From NCBI GenBank assembly GCA_016713585.1, contig JADJOV010000027.1, forward strand, positions 248,001 through 312,000: a stretch of DNA of 64,000 nt, given 5' to 3'. This document shows, piece by piece, positions 21,090 to 30,605 of this stretch (position 1 is the first letter of the stretch; each line of letters starts with the position of its first letter). The translations under genes and the position numbers were made by a program. The stretch comes from Bdellovibrionales bacterium. Its GTDB lineage: Bacteria; Bdellovibrionota; Bdellovibrionia; Bdellovibrionales; Bdellovibrionaceae. The notes below the pieces were generated by a model that saw only the letters and a program-made list of their open reading frames with translations, did not search any database and was not told the DNA's origin.

Positions 21090-21482
21090 ATGACCATTCT
21101 TTTGAATATCCTCTGGCTCTTTTTTGGCGGTTGGACGACAGCTCTCGGCTGGTTTGTGTCCTCATTCTTTTTAGCCATTTCAATTGTTGGACTCCCTTGG
21201 GCTCGAGCAGCCTTCAATATTGGCCTCTTAAATCTATGGCCCTTTGGCTCGGACGTTGTCAACCGCAAGAAAATCACAGGACCTGACCTAGGAACTGGTT
21301 TTTTGGATTTCTGGGAAATATTCTTTTGGTTTGTTTTTTTTGGATGGTGGTTGGCTTTTGTCCATTTGGGCTGGACAATTCTTCTGGGCATCACCATTAT
21401 TGGCAGTCCCTTTGCCGTCCAGCATTGGAAGCTCGCCAAGATTTCTTTGGCTCCTATCGGAAAATCGATTCAGTTTAGTTAG
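21090..21482 (+). CDS. yccF: YccF-domain inner-membrane protein
   Basis: 130 residues with AAAGGAG eight bases before the ATG. Two similar halves each read as membrane helix, turn and SIVGLPWARAAFNIG or TIIGSPFAVQHWKLA, the duplicated YccF (DUF307) motif: helix, G-x-P, amphipathic segment. It matches the usual family length (about 120-150). The function is unknown. It stands alone between a divergent lipoprotein gene and HNH copy B. Confidence 0.8.
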   Translation: MTILLNILWLFFGGWTTALGWFVSSFFLAISIVGLPWARAAFNIGLLNLWPFGSDVVNRKKITGPDLGTGFLDFWEIFFWFVFFGWWLAFVHLGWTILLGITIIGSPFAVQHWKLAKISLAPIGKSIQFS

Positions 21483-21575
21483 AATCTGAACCTAAGAAAC
21501 TGTCCAAGTTATTTTTAGATAGTTCCTAAGCTCCTTGACCCAGCAATTCGAAAGAGTCCCATAAAAGACGAAATC

Positions 21576-22595
21576 TCAGCACCCAGAAGTGTAACGAAAT
21601 TTGTTGTGCGATGAACACAGAACCCTTAAATTCGAGGACTCATTTCCTCCACCTGCAAATCGAGGTTGGATATGGTCAACTTCAAGAAACCGTTTCGATC
21701 CGCAAACCTTTCCTGTCTTTGCATCCCAAAATTCGCACCGCTGACTGCGACCCAAGACACTCTTCTTCACAGCCGCAGGAATCGCCTGCCGCGAAAACTC
21801 TCGCCTCTGACGCCATGTTCCTTCCGTTGCGGAAGTTGAACCTTGAGCAGTCCTAGATTTAGCTTCAGTTTCAGTACGAGTCTCAGTACTGGTCACAGAT
21901 TCAGATTCAGATTGAGGTTTGCATGTCGTTTTGCATTTCGTTTCAACTCGGGTCCTAACGTATCGCTCTGCGAGACTGACAATCACCTCAGCCAGAGTTG
22001 CGCCTGGCAGGGCGTGGGAAAGCAAGGCTTTGGCTCGTTCCACAATTTCCATTTGCTCTTTGCTTAAAGTGAGCTCAATTCTGACTGATTCATCTATCTG
22101 TATTTTCTGCCTGAACTGAGTTTGGGGCGGAAGCTTAAACTCCTGCGCCAAGATCAACTCGCTCTCGACTCCGGTCTTATTCTCAAGTTTTGCAAGGAGG
22201 TCCTTTTTCTCATTTGGCAAAAGTTGAACGTTATCTGTCTTTCGCACCATCCTCAGAACTTGCTGCACCTGTGATACCTGGCTCAACTTCAAACTGCCAT
22301 TTTCTATTTTGCTTCCAAGCTCTGGCACATGTTGCATCATCCGCGCGACATCAATTCGACGTTGGGCACTTGCAGGTGTGTAGCCAATGAGTTTGACCAG
22401 GTAGTCAAACAAACTTGCCTGAGCCATTGGAAGATAGAGTTTTCGCTGATCAACTTCGACTATTAACTGCAATATTTGATGAGTGAGTCTTCGCTCTTCC
22501 GCGGCTCGATTGAGGAGTCGACAATGGAGTTCCTCATTTGTCAGCTCAAACAAATTCATCTTAACGGTTTGAGAAAATTCGAAATCTTGGGTCAT
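21576..22595 (-). CDS. HNH endonuclease family protein, copy B
   Basis: 339 residues, the same length as copy A although the linker is different in sequence (TCKPQSESESVTSTETRTETEAKS against copy A's Glu/Asn/Ala-rich version). The N-terminal helical part is nearly identical. The HNH finger CEFWDAKTGKVC, VDHIQPRFAGGG, NLRVLC, SSHNKFR is complete, so this copy should be catalytically competent. Preservation of the frame in two copies while the third has decayed suggests selection on at least some members. Confidence 0.8.
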   Translation of the reverse strand: MTQDFEFSQTVKMNLFELTNEELHCRLLNRAAEERRLTHQILQLIVEVDQRKLYLPMAQASLFDYLVKLIGYTPASAQRRIDVARMMQHVPELGSKIENGSLKLSQVSQVQQVLRMVRKTDNVQLLPNEKKDLLAKLENKTGVESELILAQEFKLPPQTQFRQKIQIDESVRIELTLSKEQMEIVERAKALLSHALPGATLAEVIVSLAERYVRTRVETKCKTTCKPQSESESVTSTETRTETEAKSRTAQGSTSATEGTWRQRREFSRQAIPAAVKKSVLGRSQRCEFWDAKTGKVCGSKRFLEVDHIQPRFAGGGNESSNLRVLCSSHNKFRYTSGC

Positions 22596-22889
22596 CTTGA
22601 AGTCCTTTCTTGAATTGTCTAATTATTTAATAGTTTTTTTGCTATATTCAGATTGCAAACATAACACGGGTTTTAGAAATGGATTTTCTACGTTTTTTGG
22701 AAATGAAACGGGGCTCAAGCGAGCTCGCTGAAGAGCCTTATATGTCACGCAAACACCTCTTGTGGTCGCGTTCAAGATAGGCCGGAGGTCCGACGCGTTG
22801 GTGATTATATTCTCACGACACTCAGCCTGTGTGGAAGTCAAAGACCGATGTCAAGCACAATATTTTGTATTGCGAAGAACAATTGAAGT
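22596..22889 (-). promoter_or_regulatory. conserved leader upstream of HNH copy B
   Basis: Counterpart of 10154..10453. Shared blocks include ACGGGTTTTAGAAATGGATT, GAGCTCGCT and TGTCAAGCACAATA. Spacing indels rule out a common encoded peptide. The following 22890-23074 contains no gene that I can support. Confidence 0.5.
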
Positions 22890-23074
22890 GGGCATGTTTC
22901 ATCCCTTGGGACCTCTATATGACTGATCCTGTGTTGATTCAAATGCTCAGTTCGGGTTAGTCATGAACGACCTCTGACTCTTTTGACCAGACCAATCCAA
23001 CCTTTGTCCAGTCGACAGGTTCCTTTGTGTGATTTACAATGACAGGTGACTATCTTTACACGAAGGGGATGTTA

Positions 23075-23992
23075 ATGAGTTCAACTCTTGTTGGAGTTAT
23101 CGCTGCGAGTCTGTGTTTTTGTTCGATGTCTTTCGCGAAACCCAAAACACAAGGTAACGAGGCACTCACGGTCGCTTTGACAAAGCCAATGGATATCCGC
23201 AGGACCGTCGAATTCTTAAAAAAATTTGAGTCGGCTGATAAGGTCTACCACACGATGAACGTCCTTGTCCCAAGCCTTGGACTTGCTCGCTGGATTCAGT
23301 ATTTCAAACAAAACAACGTCGATTTAAATAAATTATCCTTTAACGATCTCCGAGTCGATGGAAATCAAGTTTTTATTCCAAAAGTCAAAGTTCCTTTCGT
23401 CTTCTCAAACGACCAGAAGATTTCATATAAGGGGGTTGATTTTAAGATAGTCAAAGGAGAAACTCCAGAACAAATCATCGATCGCATGAGACGGGCCTGG
23501 GGGTCAAATTCTGAACTTGGTTTTGAGTTACAAAAAAAGACGTCTTTGTTTTCATATTTCTTAAATGAGACTCACGCGGCAGATTCACTAGACATCACGA
23601 AAAAACCTTTCGGCGACGGCCTTAGTTTGTTGATTGCACTGATTCCTTTCACAGACAGAGTGGCCTCATTAAATCGAAGGACTTCTGGGTACCTTGTAGA
23701 TGCTTTGAAACTAAAGAATCCAAAATTGAATTGTGACAGCGACGGGAATTTTAAGTCTCTCATCTCAAAAAACAATGAGATTGTTCCTCTGAATGAACTC
23801 ACTGTTTTTTACGGCACAGAAACAAATGTCAAAGAGGCGCTAAAGGCTGTTTGCCAAAAAGGCCCTCAGCAGGCTATAGAATGGAACCGACTATTCCCTT
23901 TGGTTTTAGAAAAGGTTTCGACAGGGGAAGTCCATATAGATAAAGTGGACCTCGGGGATCCCGCTTTCGAAAAGGCCTTGCCCTCCAAATAG
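23075..23992 (+). CDS. secreted protein of unknown function
   Basis: 305 residues from ATG 23075, which has AAGGGG upstream; ATGs at 23039 and 23069 are alternatives. Signal peptide SSTLVGVIAASLCFCSMSFA. The mature part is mixed alpha/beta with YKGVDFKIVKGETPEQIIDRMRR, which looks like a LysM-type or tail-length segment but is not convincing. Two Cys residues (LNCDSDG, KAVCQKG) could form a disulfide. I do not recognise the family. Monocistronic. Confidence 0.55.
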   Translation: MSSTLVGVIAASLCFCSMSFAKPKTQGNEALTVALTKPMDIRRTVEFLKKFESADKVYHTMNVLVPSLGLARWIQYFKQNNVDLNKLSFNDLRVDGNQVFIPKVKVPFVFSNDQKISYKGVDFKIVKGETPEQIIDRMRRAWGSNSELGFELQKKTSLFSYFLNETHAADSLDITKKPFGDGLSLLIALIPFTDRVASLNRRTSGYLVDALKLKNPKLNCDSDGNFKSLISKNNEIVPLNELTVFYGTETNVKEALKAVCQKGPQQAIEWNRLFPLVLEKVSTGEVHIDKVDLGDPAFEKALPSK

Positions 23993-24109
23993 AAGAACCT
24001 TCTCGCAGGGTTTCCCAATCACCACCACTCAGCCATAGCCATCATGATATTATGGCATTCCTGAGGTTTTCGTATTGACTGGGCCAATAGCCTCCTTACA
24101 ATAGGAGCC

Positions 24110-24722
24110 ATGAAGACTATACGCGCTATATTTTTGAAGGGGTTGTTAACCTTACTACCAATCGCTCTGACCATCTATATTTTATCCTCGGTTTTTTCAG
24201 TCTTTGAAAATATGCTGGGAAATGTTTTGCGATCCCTTTTGCCAGAATCCACCTATATTCCCGGCTTGGGATTTATTCTTGCGCTGATTTTGATTTTTTT
24301 CTTTGGGCTGCTGCTAAATAATCTTATTACTAATTCGCTTTGGAGTAACGCCGAAAAGCGTTTTTATGTCGGTTCCACTGATCAAAGCTGTCTACTCGCC
24401 ACTGCGGGATTTGATGAACCTTTTCAGCAAGTCAGGGCAAAAAGATTTAAAAAGTGTGGTCCTCGTGGACATGAAGAACGGCGCAAAAGTTCTTGGTCTG
24501 GTGACTCGTGATAACTTTACTGATCTGGGTATTGATCGCAAACACCTTGATGACAGAGTTGCTGTTTATTTACCAATGAGCTATGGACTTGGTGGTTTCA
24601 CCCTCTTAATTGCTCGACACCAACTTGAAACTGTCGATATTCCTGTCGAGAAAGCCCTTCAACTTGCCATTACCGGATGGGTCACCACTCATTCTGAAGG
24701 ACCCAAAAACCATGATCAGTAA
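24110..24722 (+). CDS. DUF502 family membrane protein, one frameshift
   Basis: Two N-terminal helices: GLLTLLPIALTIYILSSVF and GLGFILALILIFFFGLLLNN, with PESTYIPG between, then after a one-base break in a T run near 24362 the conserved SVPLIKAVYSPLRDLM, the DUF502 'IPxxKxxY' motif, and VAVYLPMSYGLGGFTLLIARHQLETVDIPVEKALQLAITGWV. A single extra T explains the shift. The family is found in many Gram-negatives and plants (LIKE COV) and is of unknown biochemical function. The last 11 bases overlap the next gene. Confidence 0.75.
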
Positions 24723-26181
24723 CCAGGCGACGACCACCCCACAGGCAGCTGAAAATCAAGCTGCTGAAAATCAGGAAGCTGGTCATCATGAACCTATGTC
24801 TCCGCTATCGAAGGCCCATCGAATTAATTTAGATGATAGGCAATATGGAACCTTTGCTGAAATTGGTGCTGGGCAAGAAGTCGCGAGATATTTTTTTCTC
24901 GCAGGAAAAGCCTCCCATACTATTGCGAAGACAATTTCTGCCTATGATATGATCTTCAGTGATGAAAGTTATGGACGCGAAAAAAAGGGGCGCTACGTCT
25001 GTGAGTCCCGACTCAATAAGATGCTGGACAAAGAAGCAGGTTTGCTTGTCAAACGTCTCGCCTCCTCTCGGGGCGAGAAGACTAATTTTTTCGCTTTCGC
25101 CAATACGGTAACCACTGGAACCTCTGAAACACCGAGGTGCCGGGGCTGGATGGGGGTCAGATTCCAGACCCATCCCCAAGGCGAATTCAATGATGTGATA
25201 TTACATGTCAGAATGATGGACCGCCAACGGCTTCAGCAACAAGAGTCCTTGGGAATACTTGGGGTCAATCTCATCTACGCGGCTCTCTATAAACGTCAAA
25301 ATCCAACGACTTTTATTTTAAGCCTCGTTGAAAATCTTAAAGAAGGTCAACTTTTTATCGATGTCCTGAAGTTTCGCGGACCTGACGTCTCAGCTTTTGA
25401 TAATCGCCTCGTCAATTTGGAACTTGTCCACCGAGGCCTGTCCGAAGCTATATTATTTGATCCCAATATGGAGTTACTTAATATTAGCGATGCCGTCCAT
25501 GATAAGGCTATCCTTTTGCAAAGGGGAAATTATCGGCCGATCACTTCCACTCACTTAGATGTCTTGAGCCAAGGGCTGGCCCATCTAAAAAAGGACCTTC
25601 AGGGAACGAATAACGAATCCAGAGAGATTCTCGCGATGAATGAAATGCCTATGCTTCATGGCGCTCTGAATGTGAGTGAACAAGATTATCTTCATCGACT
25701 GAAAATTTTGTCGTCCCTTGGACTGCACGTGTTGGTCACTCAATTTCCTTTCTATTACCAATTGAAAAGTTTTTTTCGAAAATACACTCAACATCCATTA
25801 GCCTTCGTCATGGGGGCCTCCCATTTGAATAAGATTTTTGAAGAAGCTCATTATCGAAATCTCGAAGGCGGAATTTTTGAGGGTCTTGGCAAGTTACTTG
25901 ATAGTAATTCCAGACTTAGTATTTACCCACACAAGACTGATCAGTCCTGCCTCACCGCTAAAACGTTCACGCCAGCAAAGAATGTTATGCATTTATATAA
26001 ACATTTTTTAGATATTGGACAAATTCATGATATTTCCAGCTGTGATGAAACGAAAAACTATTCCCATTCAGATGATATCCATGCATTGATTGAAAAAAAT
26101 GACCCCAGCTGGGAATCTCAGGTTCCTGCTCTTGTGAGTGAATATGTGAAAACTCACGAAGTCTTTGGATTCAAAAAGTAA
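24712..26181 (+). CDS. conserved protein of unknown function
   Basis: 489 residues from ATG 24712, overlapping the DUF502 stop, so probably translated with it. After a low-complexity N-terminus (QAAENQAAENQEAG), the conserved start SKAHRINLDDRQYGTFAEIGAGQEVARYFFLAGKAS is a recognisable family seen in cyanobacteria and other bacteria, often annotated inconsistently (even as a TonB receptor, which it is not: no signal peptide or barrel). It is soluble, rich in alpha/beta, with no clear catalytic motif. Cytosolic enzyme-like, but I do not assign a function. Confidence 0.65.
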   Translation: MISNQATTTPQAAENQAAENQEAGHHEPMSPLSKAHRINLDDRQYGTFAEIGAGQEVARYFFLAGKASHTIAKTISAYDMIFSDESYGREKKGRYVCESRLNKMLDKEAGLLVKRLASSRGEKTNFFAFANTVTTGTSETPRCRGWMGVRFQTHPQGEFNDVILHVRMMDRQRLQQQESLGILGVNLIYAALYKRQNPTTFILSLVENLKEGQLFIDVLKFRGPDVSAFDNRLVNLELVHRGLSEAILFDPNMELLNISDAVHDKAILLQRGNYRPITSTHLDVLSQGLAHLKKDLQGTNNESREILAMNEMPMLHGALNVSEQDYLHRLKILSSLGLHVLVTQFPFYYQLKSFFRKYTQHPLAFVMGASHLNKIFEEAHYRNLEGGIFEGLGKLLDSNSRLSIYPHKTDQSCLTAKTFTPAKNVMHLYKHFLDIGQIHDISSCDETKNYSHSDDIHALIEKNDPSWESQVPALVSEYVKTHEVFGFKK

Positions 26182-26184
26182 CTT

Positions 26185-27708
26185 TTAGACTCTACTTTTT
26201 AGAAACTCAATGAGGCATTGAACGGCCTGACCATTGCCTCCCGCCTGAGACATCGCCCCATGGGATTTATCTGCCCAAGCATAAATGTCCAAATGGGCCC
26301 ATTTTATTTTCTTAACAAACTTTTGCAAAAAAAGAGCTGCGGTGATGGCTCCGCCAAAACCATCAGCGGAATTCTTAAAATCTGAAAAGTGCGAATGGAG
26401 GGATGAAAAATATCGATCGACCAGGGGCATTTTCCAATTGTAGTCCCCAGCTCTCAGGCCCGCCATAAACAGATCATTCCCGAGCTGTTCATCGTTGCTG
26501 AAAAGCCCAGCCACCTCAGCGCCTAGAGCCACTTTGATCGCCCCCGTCAAGGTCGCCACATCGATCACAATTTCTGGAGTCTCTTTTTGGGTGACGGCCA
26601 CATCGAGACCATCAGCCAAAACAAGCCGACCTTCTGCATCTGTATTATCAATTTCTACTAGCTGCCCCGATCTCGATCGAATCAAGTCACTGGGACGAAA
26701 CGCCTTTGCATCCACAGAGTTTTCTGCCAAACATAAATAAAAGTCGCAGGGACGAGAGTACCCCGAAGCCGAAACCCACTGTGCCAAGGCCAAAACCGCA
26801 GCAGCCCCCCCCATGTCTTTCTTCATTAGCCTCATTCCCGCTGAGGGCTTGATATCCAATCCCCCTGTGTCAAAAGTGACTCCCTTTCCGACAAAAGCAA
26901 TCGGCGCCGATTTCGTGCCTTGGCGGGGTCTATATTCGATATGAAGCAAACAAGGGGCCGTTGAAGCCCCTTGGCCGACAGCAATATGCAGTCCCATTTT
27001 TTCTTTTTCCAATCGCGCCAAGTTCCAAACATTTAGTTTAGAAGCTTTCGACCATTTCAAAGATTTCGCCGCCTTGACCATTCCTAGGGGACTCAAAATG
27101 TTTGGAGGAAGGTTCACCCAGTGGCGCGCCTGATTCACAGCCTGAGCTTCGGCCTCACAAGCTCGAATCTGCGCTCGTGTTTGCTCGTAGCTCCAAGGTG
27201 ATTGGGTCGTCTTAATATACATATCTAGATTCAAAACTGGTTTCCCCTCGAAATGGCCACGAAATTGGTAGGCCCCGAGTTCAAAACCAATCAATGTCCC
27301 ACGAATCATCCCCGCATCGACTCCTATGATTTCAACCAAGACTCGTTTAAGATGATGAGCTCGCAATTGTCCGACGACTGCACCACAGAGATCCCTTGTC
27401 ACCCCATAGCTGGATTCTTTACTAAAACTCCCATCCCCTTGCGGACCGCTGCTCAGCTTGACCCGAGGCCTGAGTATCCAGACCGGCCCCTGGGAACCTT
27501 GAAAGTATATTAATTCCCGGGAAGATTTTGAAAGCTCTTCCTTTTGCCAATGAAGTGCAAACTTCGTAATCAACTTCTGAATCTGATTTCCATCCTCCTG
27601 GCCCAGAATAAAAATATGCCCCTGGTGACCCTGCTCGGTCCCCCTCGGCATTTGCTCCCAGCGAAAGGTCGAGATCCAGGACTTATTCAGTGTTAAGCAA
27701 TTATTCAT
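26185..27708 (-). CDS. pepA: leucyl aminopeptidase (peptidase M17)
   Basis: 507 residues, typical of the family. The metal/active-site signature NTDAEGRLVLADGLD is intact. Further conserved segments are GKGVTFDTGGLDIKPSAGMRLMKKDMGGAA (Lys and Asp metal ligands) and a C-terminal half with AHLDIYAWADKS. Cytosolic, two-zinc enzyme releasing N-terminal amino acids; it forms hexamers. The N-terminal domain is poorly conserved, as usual. Convergent with the preceding gene, three bases apart. Confidence 0.9.
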   Translation of the reverse strand: MNNCLTLNKSWISTFRWEQMPRGTEQGHQGHIFILGQEDGNQIQKLITKFALHWQKEELSKSSRELIYFQGSQGPVWILRPRVKLSSGPQGDGSFSKESSYGVTRDLCGAVVGQLRAHHLKRVLVEIIGVDAGMIRGTLIGFELGAYQFRGHFEGKPVLNLDMYIKTTQSPWSYEQTRAQIRACEAEAQAVNQARHWVNLPPNILSPLGMVKAAKSLKWSKASKLNVWNLARLEKEKMGLHIAVGQGASTAPCLLHIEYRPRQGTKSAPIAFVGKGVTFDTGGLDIKPSAGMRLMKKDMGGAAAVLALAQWVSASGYSRPCDFYLCLAENSVDAKAFRPSDLIRSRSGQLVEIDNTDAEGRLVLADGLDVAVTQKETPEIVIDVATLTGAIKVALGAEVAGLFSNDEQLGNDLFMAGLRAGDYNWKMPLVDRYFSSLHSHFSDFKNSADGFGGAITAALFLQKFVKKIKWAHLDIYAWADKSHGAMSQAGGNGQAVQCLIEFLKSRV

Positions 27709-27775
27709 TGACGCTATCCCTTCATTTTGCCTATAGACCTTGAGATTCTCCCATAGAATTTAGTAGAATAAAAGG

Positions 27776-28783
27776 GTGAACTCATTGAACAAAACGACTC
27801 GACTTAAGATAGCCTTGCTCAATGCTGAAAATCTGTTTTTACTTTTTGACCACCCGGCAACCTCAGATCTTCTCAAACTCACGGAGACTCAATGGCAACG
27901 CTTAAGCAGTTCGATTTTTCCAAATAAACCCCTAAAAAAATGCTTGGCTCTTGCCAAAACCTTTCAAGAGATCAATCCAGATATTATTCTTCTCTGCGAA
28001 GTCGGCGGGGCCGAAAGCCTCAAGAATTTTAATAGTCTCTTTCTTAATTCAGCCTATTCCGAAGCCCTGATTGAAGGGAATTCAGACCGCCATATCGATG
28101 TGGGGTACTTGGTTCGCAAAAACCTAGACTTTTTTTTCGATTTACTCAGCAATAAGAACCGAGCCCTTAATTTTCTCTATCCTCATGAAAGAAACCCGTC
28201 CTTGCATTTGCCAAGTCATAAGTTCTCGAGGGACGCTTTGGAACTGAAGCTTTTTCGGAAGGACAAAGAAGACCCGTTTTTATTGATATTGCTCACTCAT
28301 CTCAAGTCACGCCTCGATCAACATGGATTTGACCCCCAAGGATTCGAAAGACGTGGGGCTGAACTAAATACCCTGCTCAATATTTACAGTGAACAAACAC
28401 AAAAGTACCCACGAACTCCAATCCTCGTTGCTGGGGACTTCAATGGACAGGCCGGGCGCCCTCAGCCAGATGAAGAATTTAAACCTATTTATAGCAACAC
28501 CGATCTTGAGGATGTCTTAGAGATTGCTCAAATTCCAACTGAGTCCCGCGCCACCTATTACCAGATTAGAAATTCAAATAAAAATGAGGGCCGTCAAATT
28601 GATTTTTGCTTTTTTTCAGAAAAGCTAAAACCATTCCTGAAGGCCCACTCGGCGTCCGTCGTTCGCTATAAAGATGAACAGGGGAATGAAATTCCACGCC
28701 CCCAAAGTTTAGATGAGAAATTCGCGCTACCCTCGGACCACTACCCCATTGTCTTCGAACTTGAAAACCTTGGGGTCTGGTAG
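27776..28783 (+). CDS. endonuclease/exonuclease/phosphatase (EEP) family protein
   Basis: 335 residues, GTG start. The EEP metal and catalytic positions are in order: KIALLNAENLFL, ILLCEVGG (Glu), LLTHLKSR (His), VAGDFNGQ (Asp/Asn), QIDFCFFS and SDHYPIVFEL (Asp-His). No signal peptide, so cytosolic. Members hydrolyse phosphodiesters in DNA, RNA or inositol/sphingo-lipids; substrate not predictable. Monocistronic and divergent from pepA by about 65 bases. Confidence 0.85.
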   Translation: MNSLNKTTRLKIALLNAENLFLLFDHPATSDLLKLTETQWQRLSSSIFPNKPLKKCLALAKTFQEINPDIILLCEVGGAESLKNFNSLFLNSAYSEALIEGNSDRHIDVGYLVRKNLDFFFDLLSNKNRALNFLYPHERNPSLHLPSHKFSRDALELKLFRKDKEDPFLLILLTHLKSRLDQHGFDPQGFERRGAELNTLLNIYSEQTQKYPRTPILVAGDFNGQAGRPQPDEEFKPIYSNTDLEDVLEIAQIPTESRATYYQIRNSNKNEGRQIDFCFFSEKLKPFLKAHSASVVRYKDEQGNEIPRPQSLDEKFALPSDHYPIVFELENLGVW

Positions 28784-28804
28784 AAACGGTGCCCTACACA
28801 AAAT

Positions 28805-29593
28805 CTATTTCTTCTTTGATTCCTTGCCACCATGTGGGGATGGCATAGGTGCCTTTTGAGCCATAATCTCAAGCAACTCAACTTCGAAAACCAAGACTGA
28901 ATTCGGTGGAATTCCCGGTCGTCCCTGGGCCCCATAGCCTAGCTCCGGTGGAATCACAAGTTTGTACTTACTGCCAGTCTTCATCATCTGGAGAGCTTCG
29001 GTCCAACCTGGAATTACACCACCTACTGGGAATTCCGCTGGTTGACCTCGATCAACCGAGGAATCAAATTTTTCACCCGTACTTAAAGTTCCAACGTAAT
29101 GACACTTCACAATGTCTTCCTTCGTTGGCATTTTTCCATCGCCCTCTTTAATGACAGAGTATTGTAAGCCAGAAGCTGTCGTTTTCACCCCAGCCGCGGT
29201 CTTGTTTTTCTCTAGGAATTCTGCTCCAGCTTTCTTATTCGCTTCAGCTAGCTCTTGGTTCTTCTTTGTGGAAGCCTCTTGAAGCTTCACCATGGCAGCC
29301 TGAATTTCGTCATTCGTGAGCTTACTTTCTCCCTTCACCGCGTCTTTGAGGGACTTTGCTAGAACGTCAGCATCAAAATCAATACTTTGTTGCTTAAGGT
29401 TCTTTCCAATCTGCTGACCAATGGCATAACTCGCTTTTTTTTGATCGGTATCTAGTTTTTTCTCACAACCCATTCCAACAAAGGCCAGTCCAATACATAC
29501 TCCCAATGTCATTGGTAGAAGTCGTCGGCTTGCTCCTCCGATTGCGTTTCTCTTCAAGTTCGTATTCATATTATTTTCCATAATCTCCTTCAT
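28805..29593 (-). CDS. FKBP-type peptidyl-prolyl isomerase lipoprotein (Mip/FkpA-like)
   Basis: 262 residues with hydrophobic signal and lipobox VGMGC. Next a helical dimerisation region (residues 45-140, KKASYAIGQQIGKNL, Lys-rich coiled helix), then an FKBP domain with GLQYSVIKEGDG, VKCHYVGTLSTGEKFDSS, VIPGWTEALQMM, PPELGYGAQGRPGIPPNSVLVFEVELL, including the active-site Tyr/Phe/Asp/Ile-Trp set. A periplasmic folding helper. Three in-frame ATGs lie close together (29593, 29581, 29569); the exact start is uncertain. Convergent with the EEP gene. Confidence 0.85.
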   Translation of the reverse strand: MKEIMENNMNTNLKRNAIGGASRRLLPMTLGVCIGLAFVGMGCEKKLDTDQKKASYAIGQQIGKNLKQQSIDFDADVLAKSLKDAVKGESKLTNDEIQAAMVKLQEASTKKNQELAEANKKAGAEFLEKNKTAAGVKTTASGLQYSVIKEGDGKMPTKEDIVKCHYVGTLSTGEKFDSSVDRGQPAEFPVGGVIPGWTEALQMMKTGSKYKLVIPPELGYGAQGRPGIPPNSVLVFEVELLEIMAQKAPMPSPHGGKESKKK

Positions 29594-29722
29594 TTCTTTT
29601 CCGATTGTTATGTCATACGTTTGTTCAAAAAATAAATTAAGCCCAGATTGTGAAGGATTGAGGGCAAAGCTGCAATAAGTTCAGCAATTGACGCCCTCTG
29701 CTAAATAGGCTCTACTTTTGAA

Positions 29723-30583
29723 ATGAACCTTCTGTTTTATTTTTTGGCGCTTTTTTGCTTGAGCCAGGCTTCGATTTTGATCAAACTTGCGGCAGCCCCG
29801 CCTGATGTGATTGGATTTTGGCGTCTGTTGACGGCATCCTTGCTTTTTCTTCCTTGGGCCCTTTGGAAAGGGTCACTCTTGAAGACATTAAAAAATCCTC
29901 CCCGAGAAATTGGGTATATTTTTTTGACCGCGCTTTTTTTCTTTGGCCATCTTTGGACCTATTTTTTCGCCGCCCAGAATACAAAAATTGCAAACTGTAT
30001 GATTATCTTTGCCACCAATCCACTTTTCACCGCCGCTGGGTCTACCTTTTTTTTTGGTGAAAAATTCTCCTGGAGACTCGGTCTAGCGTATATTTTGGCA
30101 CTTGCCGGAATTTTGTTGCTAGTTCAGCATTCAATGATTTGGAATCCAAAATCCCTCCACGGGGAACTCGCGTCCCTTGTTTCAGCCCTGCTTTTTGCCG
30201 GGTATCTTTTGTCAGGAAAAAAATCAAGAATGAGTTTTTCAAATAGCACTTATAGTGGAATTCTCTATTTTCTCACGGCGATCCTTTTCGGCCTTTCGGG
30301 TGCCATTAAATCCATTAATTTTGTCGACTACCCTTCAGTCACGTGGTGGTCCATCGCCGGCACAGTTTTTCTTCCAACCCTACTTGGACATGCACTCATT
30401 TCCTATTTGATGAATCAAATGAATTTGAATCTTATGACCTGTGGAAAAGTGATTGAACCCGTGCTTTCAGCCCTAACCGCATTTTTTGTTTTTACCGAAA
30501 GACCGCCCCCAGGGGCCTACTTGGCTTTTGGTCTCACGGCCTGCGCGATTCTTGTTTTATTTTGGCCCGGAAGAAAACTGTGA
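29723..30583 (+). CDS. EamA-type (DMT superfamily) permease
   Basis: 286 residues, ten hydrophobic segments in two repeats, each ending with the EamA pattern: KIANCMIIFATNPLFTAAGSTFFFGEKF in the first half and GKVIEPVLSALTAFFVFTERPPPGAYLAFG in the second. Inner membrane metabolite exporter or importer; the substrate is unknown. Stop is followed by the convergent AbiE genes. Next to FKBP but divergent from it, with about 130 bases between. Confidence 0.8.
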   Translation: MNLLFYFLALFCLSQASILIKLAAAPPDVIGFWRLLTASLLFLPWALWKGSLLKTLKNPPREIGYIFLTALFFFGHLWTYFFAAQNTKIANCMIIFATNPLFTAAGSTFFFGEKFSWRLGLAYILALAGILLLVQHSMIWNPKSLHGELASLVSALLFAGYLLSGKKSRMSFSNSTYSGILYFLTAILFGLSGAIKSINFVDYPSVTWWSIAGTVFLPTLLGHALISYLMNQMNLNLMTCGKVIEPVLSALTAFFVFTERPPPGAYLAFGLTACAILVLFWPGRKL

Positions 30584-30605
30584 AAAGGAGATAAGCGTAT
30601 TGACA

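Larger units (their letters stand above)
21563..22889. repeat. HNH repeat unit, copy B
   Basis: Second copy of the 1.3-kb unit described at 9121..10453, in the same orientation. The match includes the whole gene and about 300 bases upstream of it and then stops on both sides. The two copies differ by scattered substitutions and by a block change in the linker of the encoded protein. Confidence 0.75.

Noticed and set aside
24712..26181. TonB-dependent receptor annotation for this protein
   Set aside because: No signal peptide, plug or beta-barrel pattern can be seen; it looks cytosolic.
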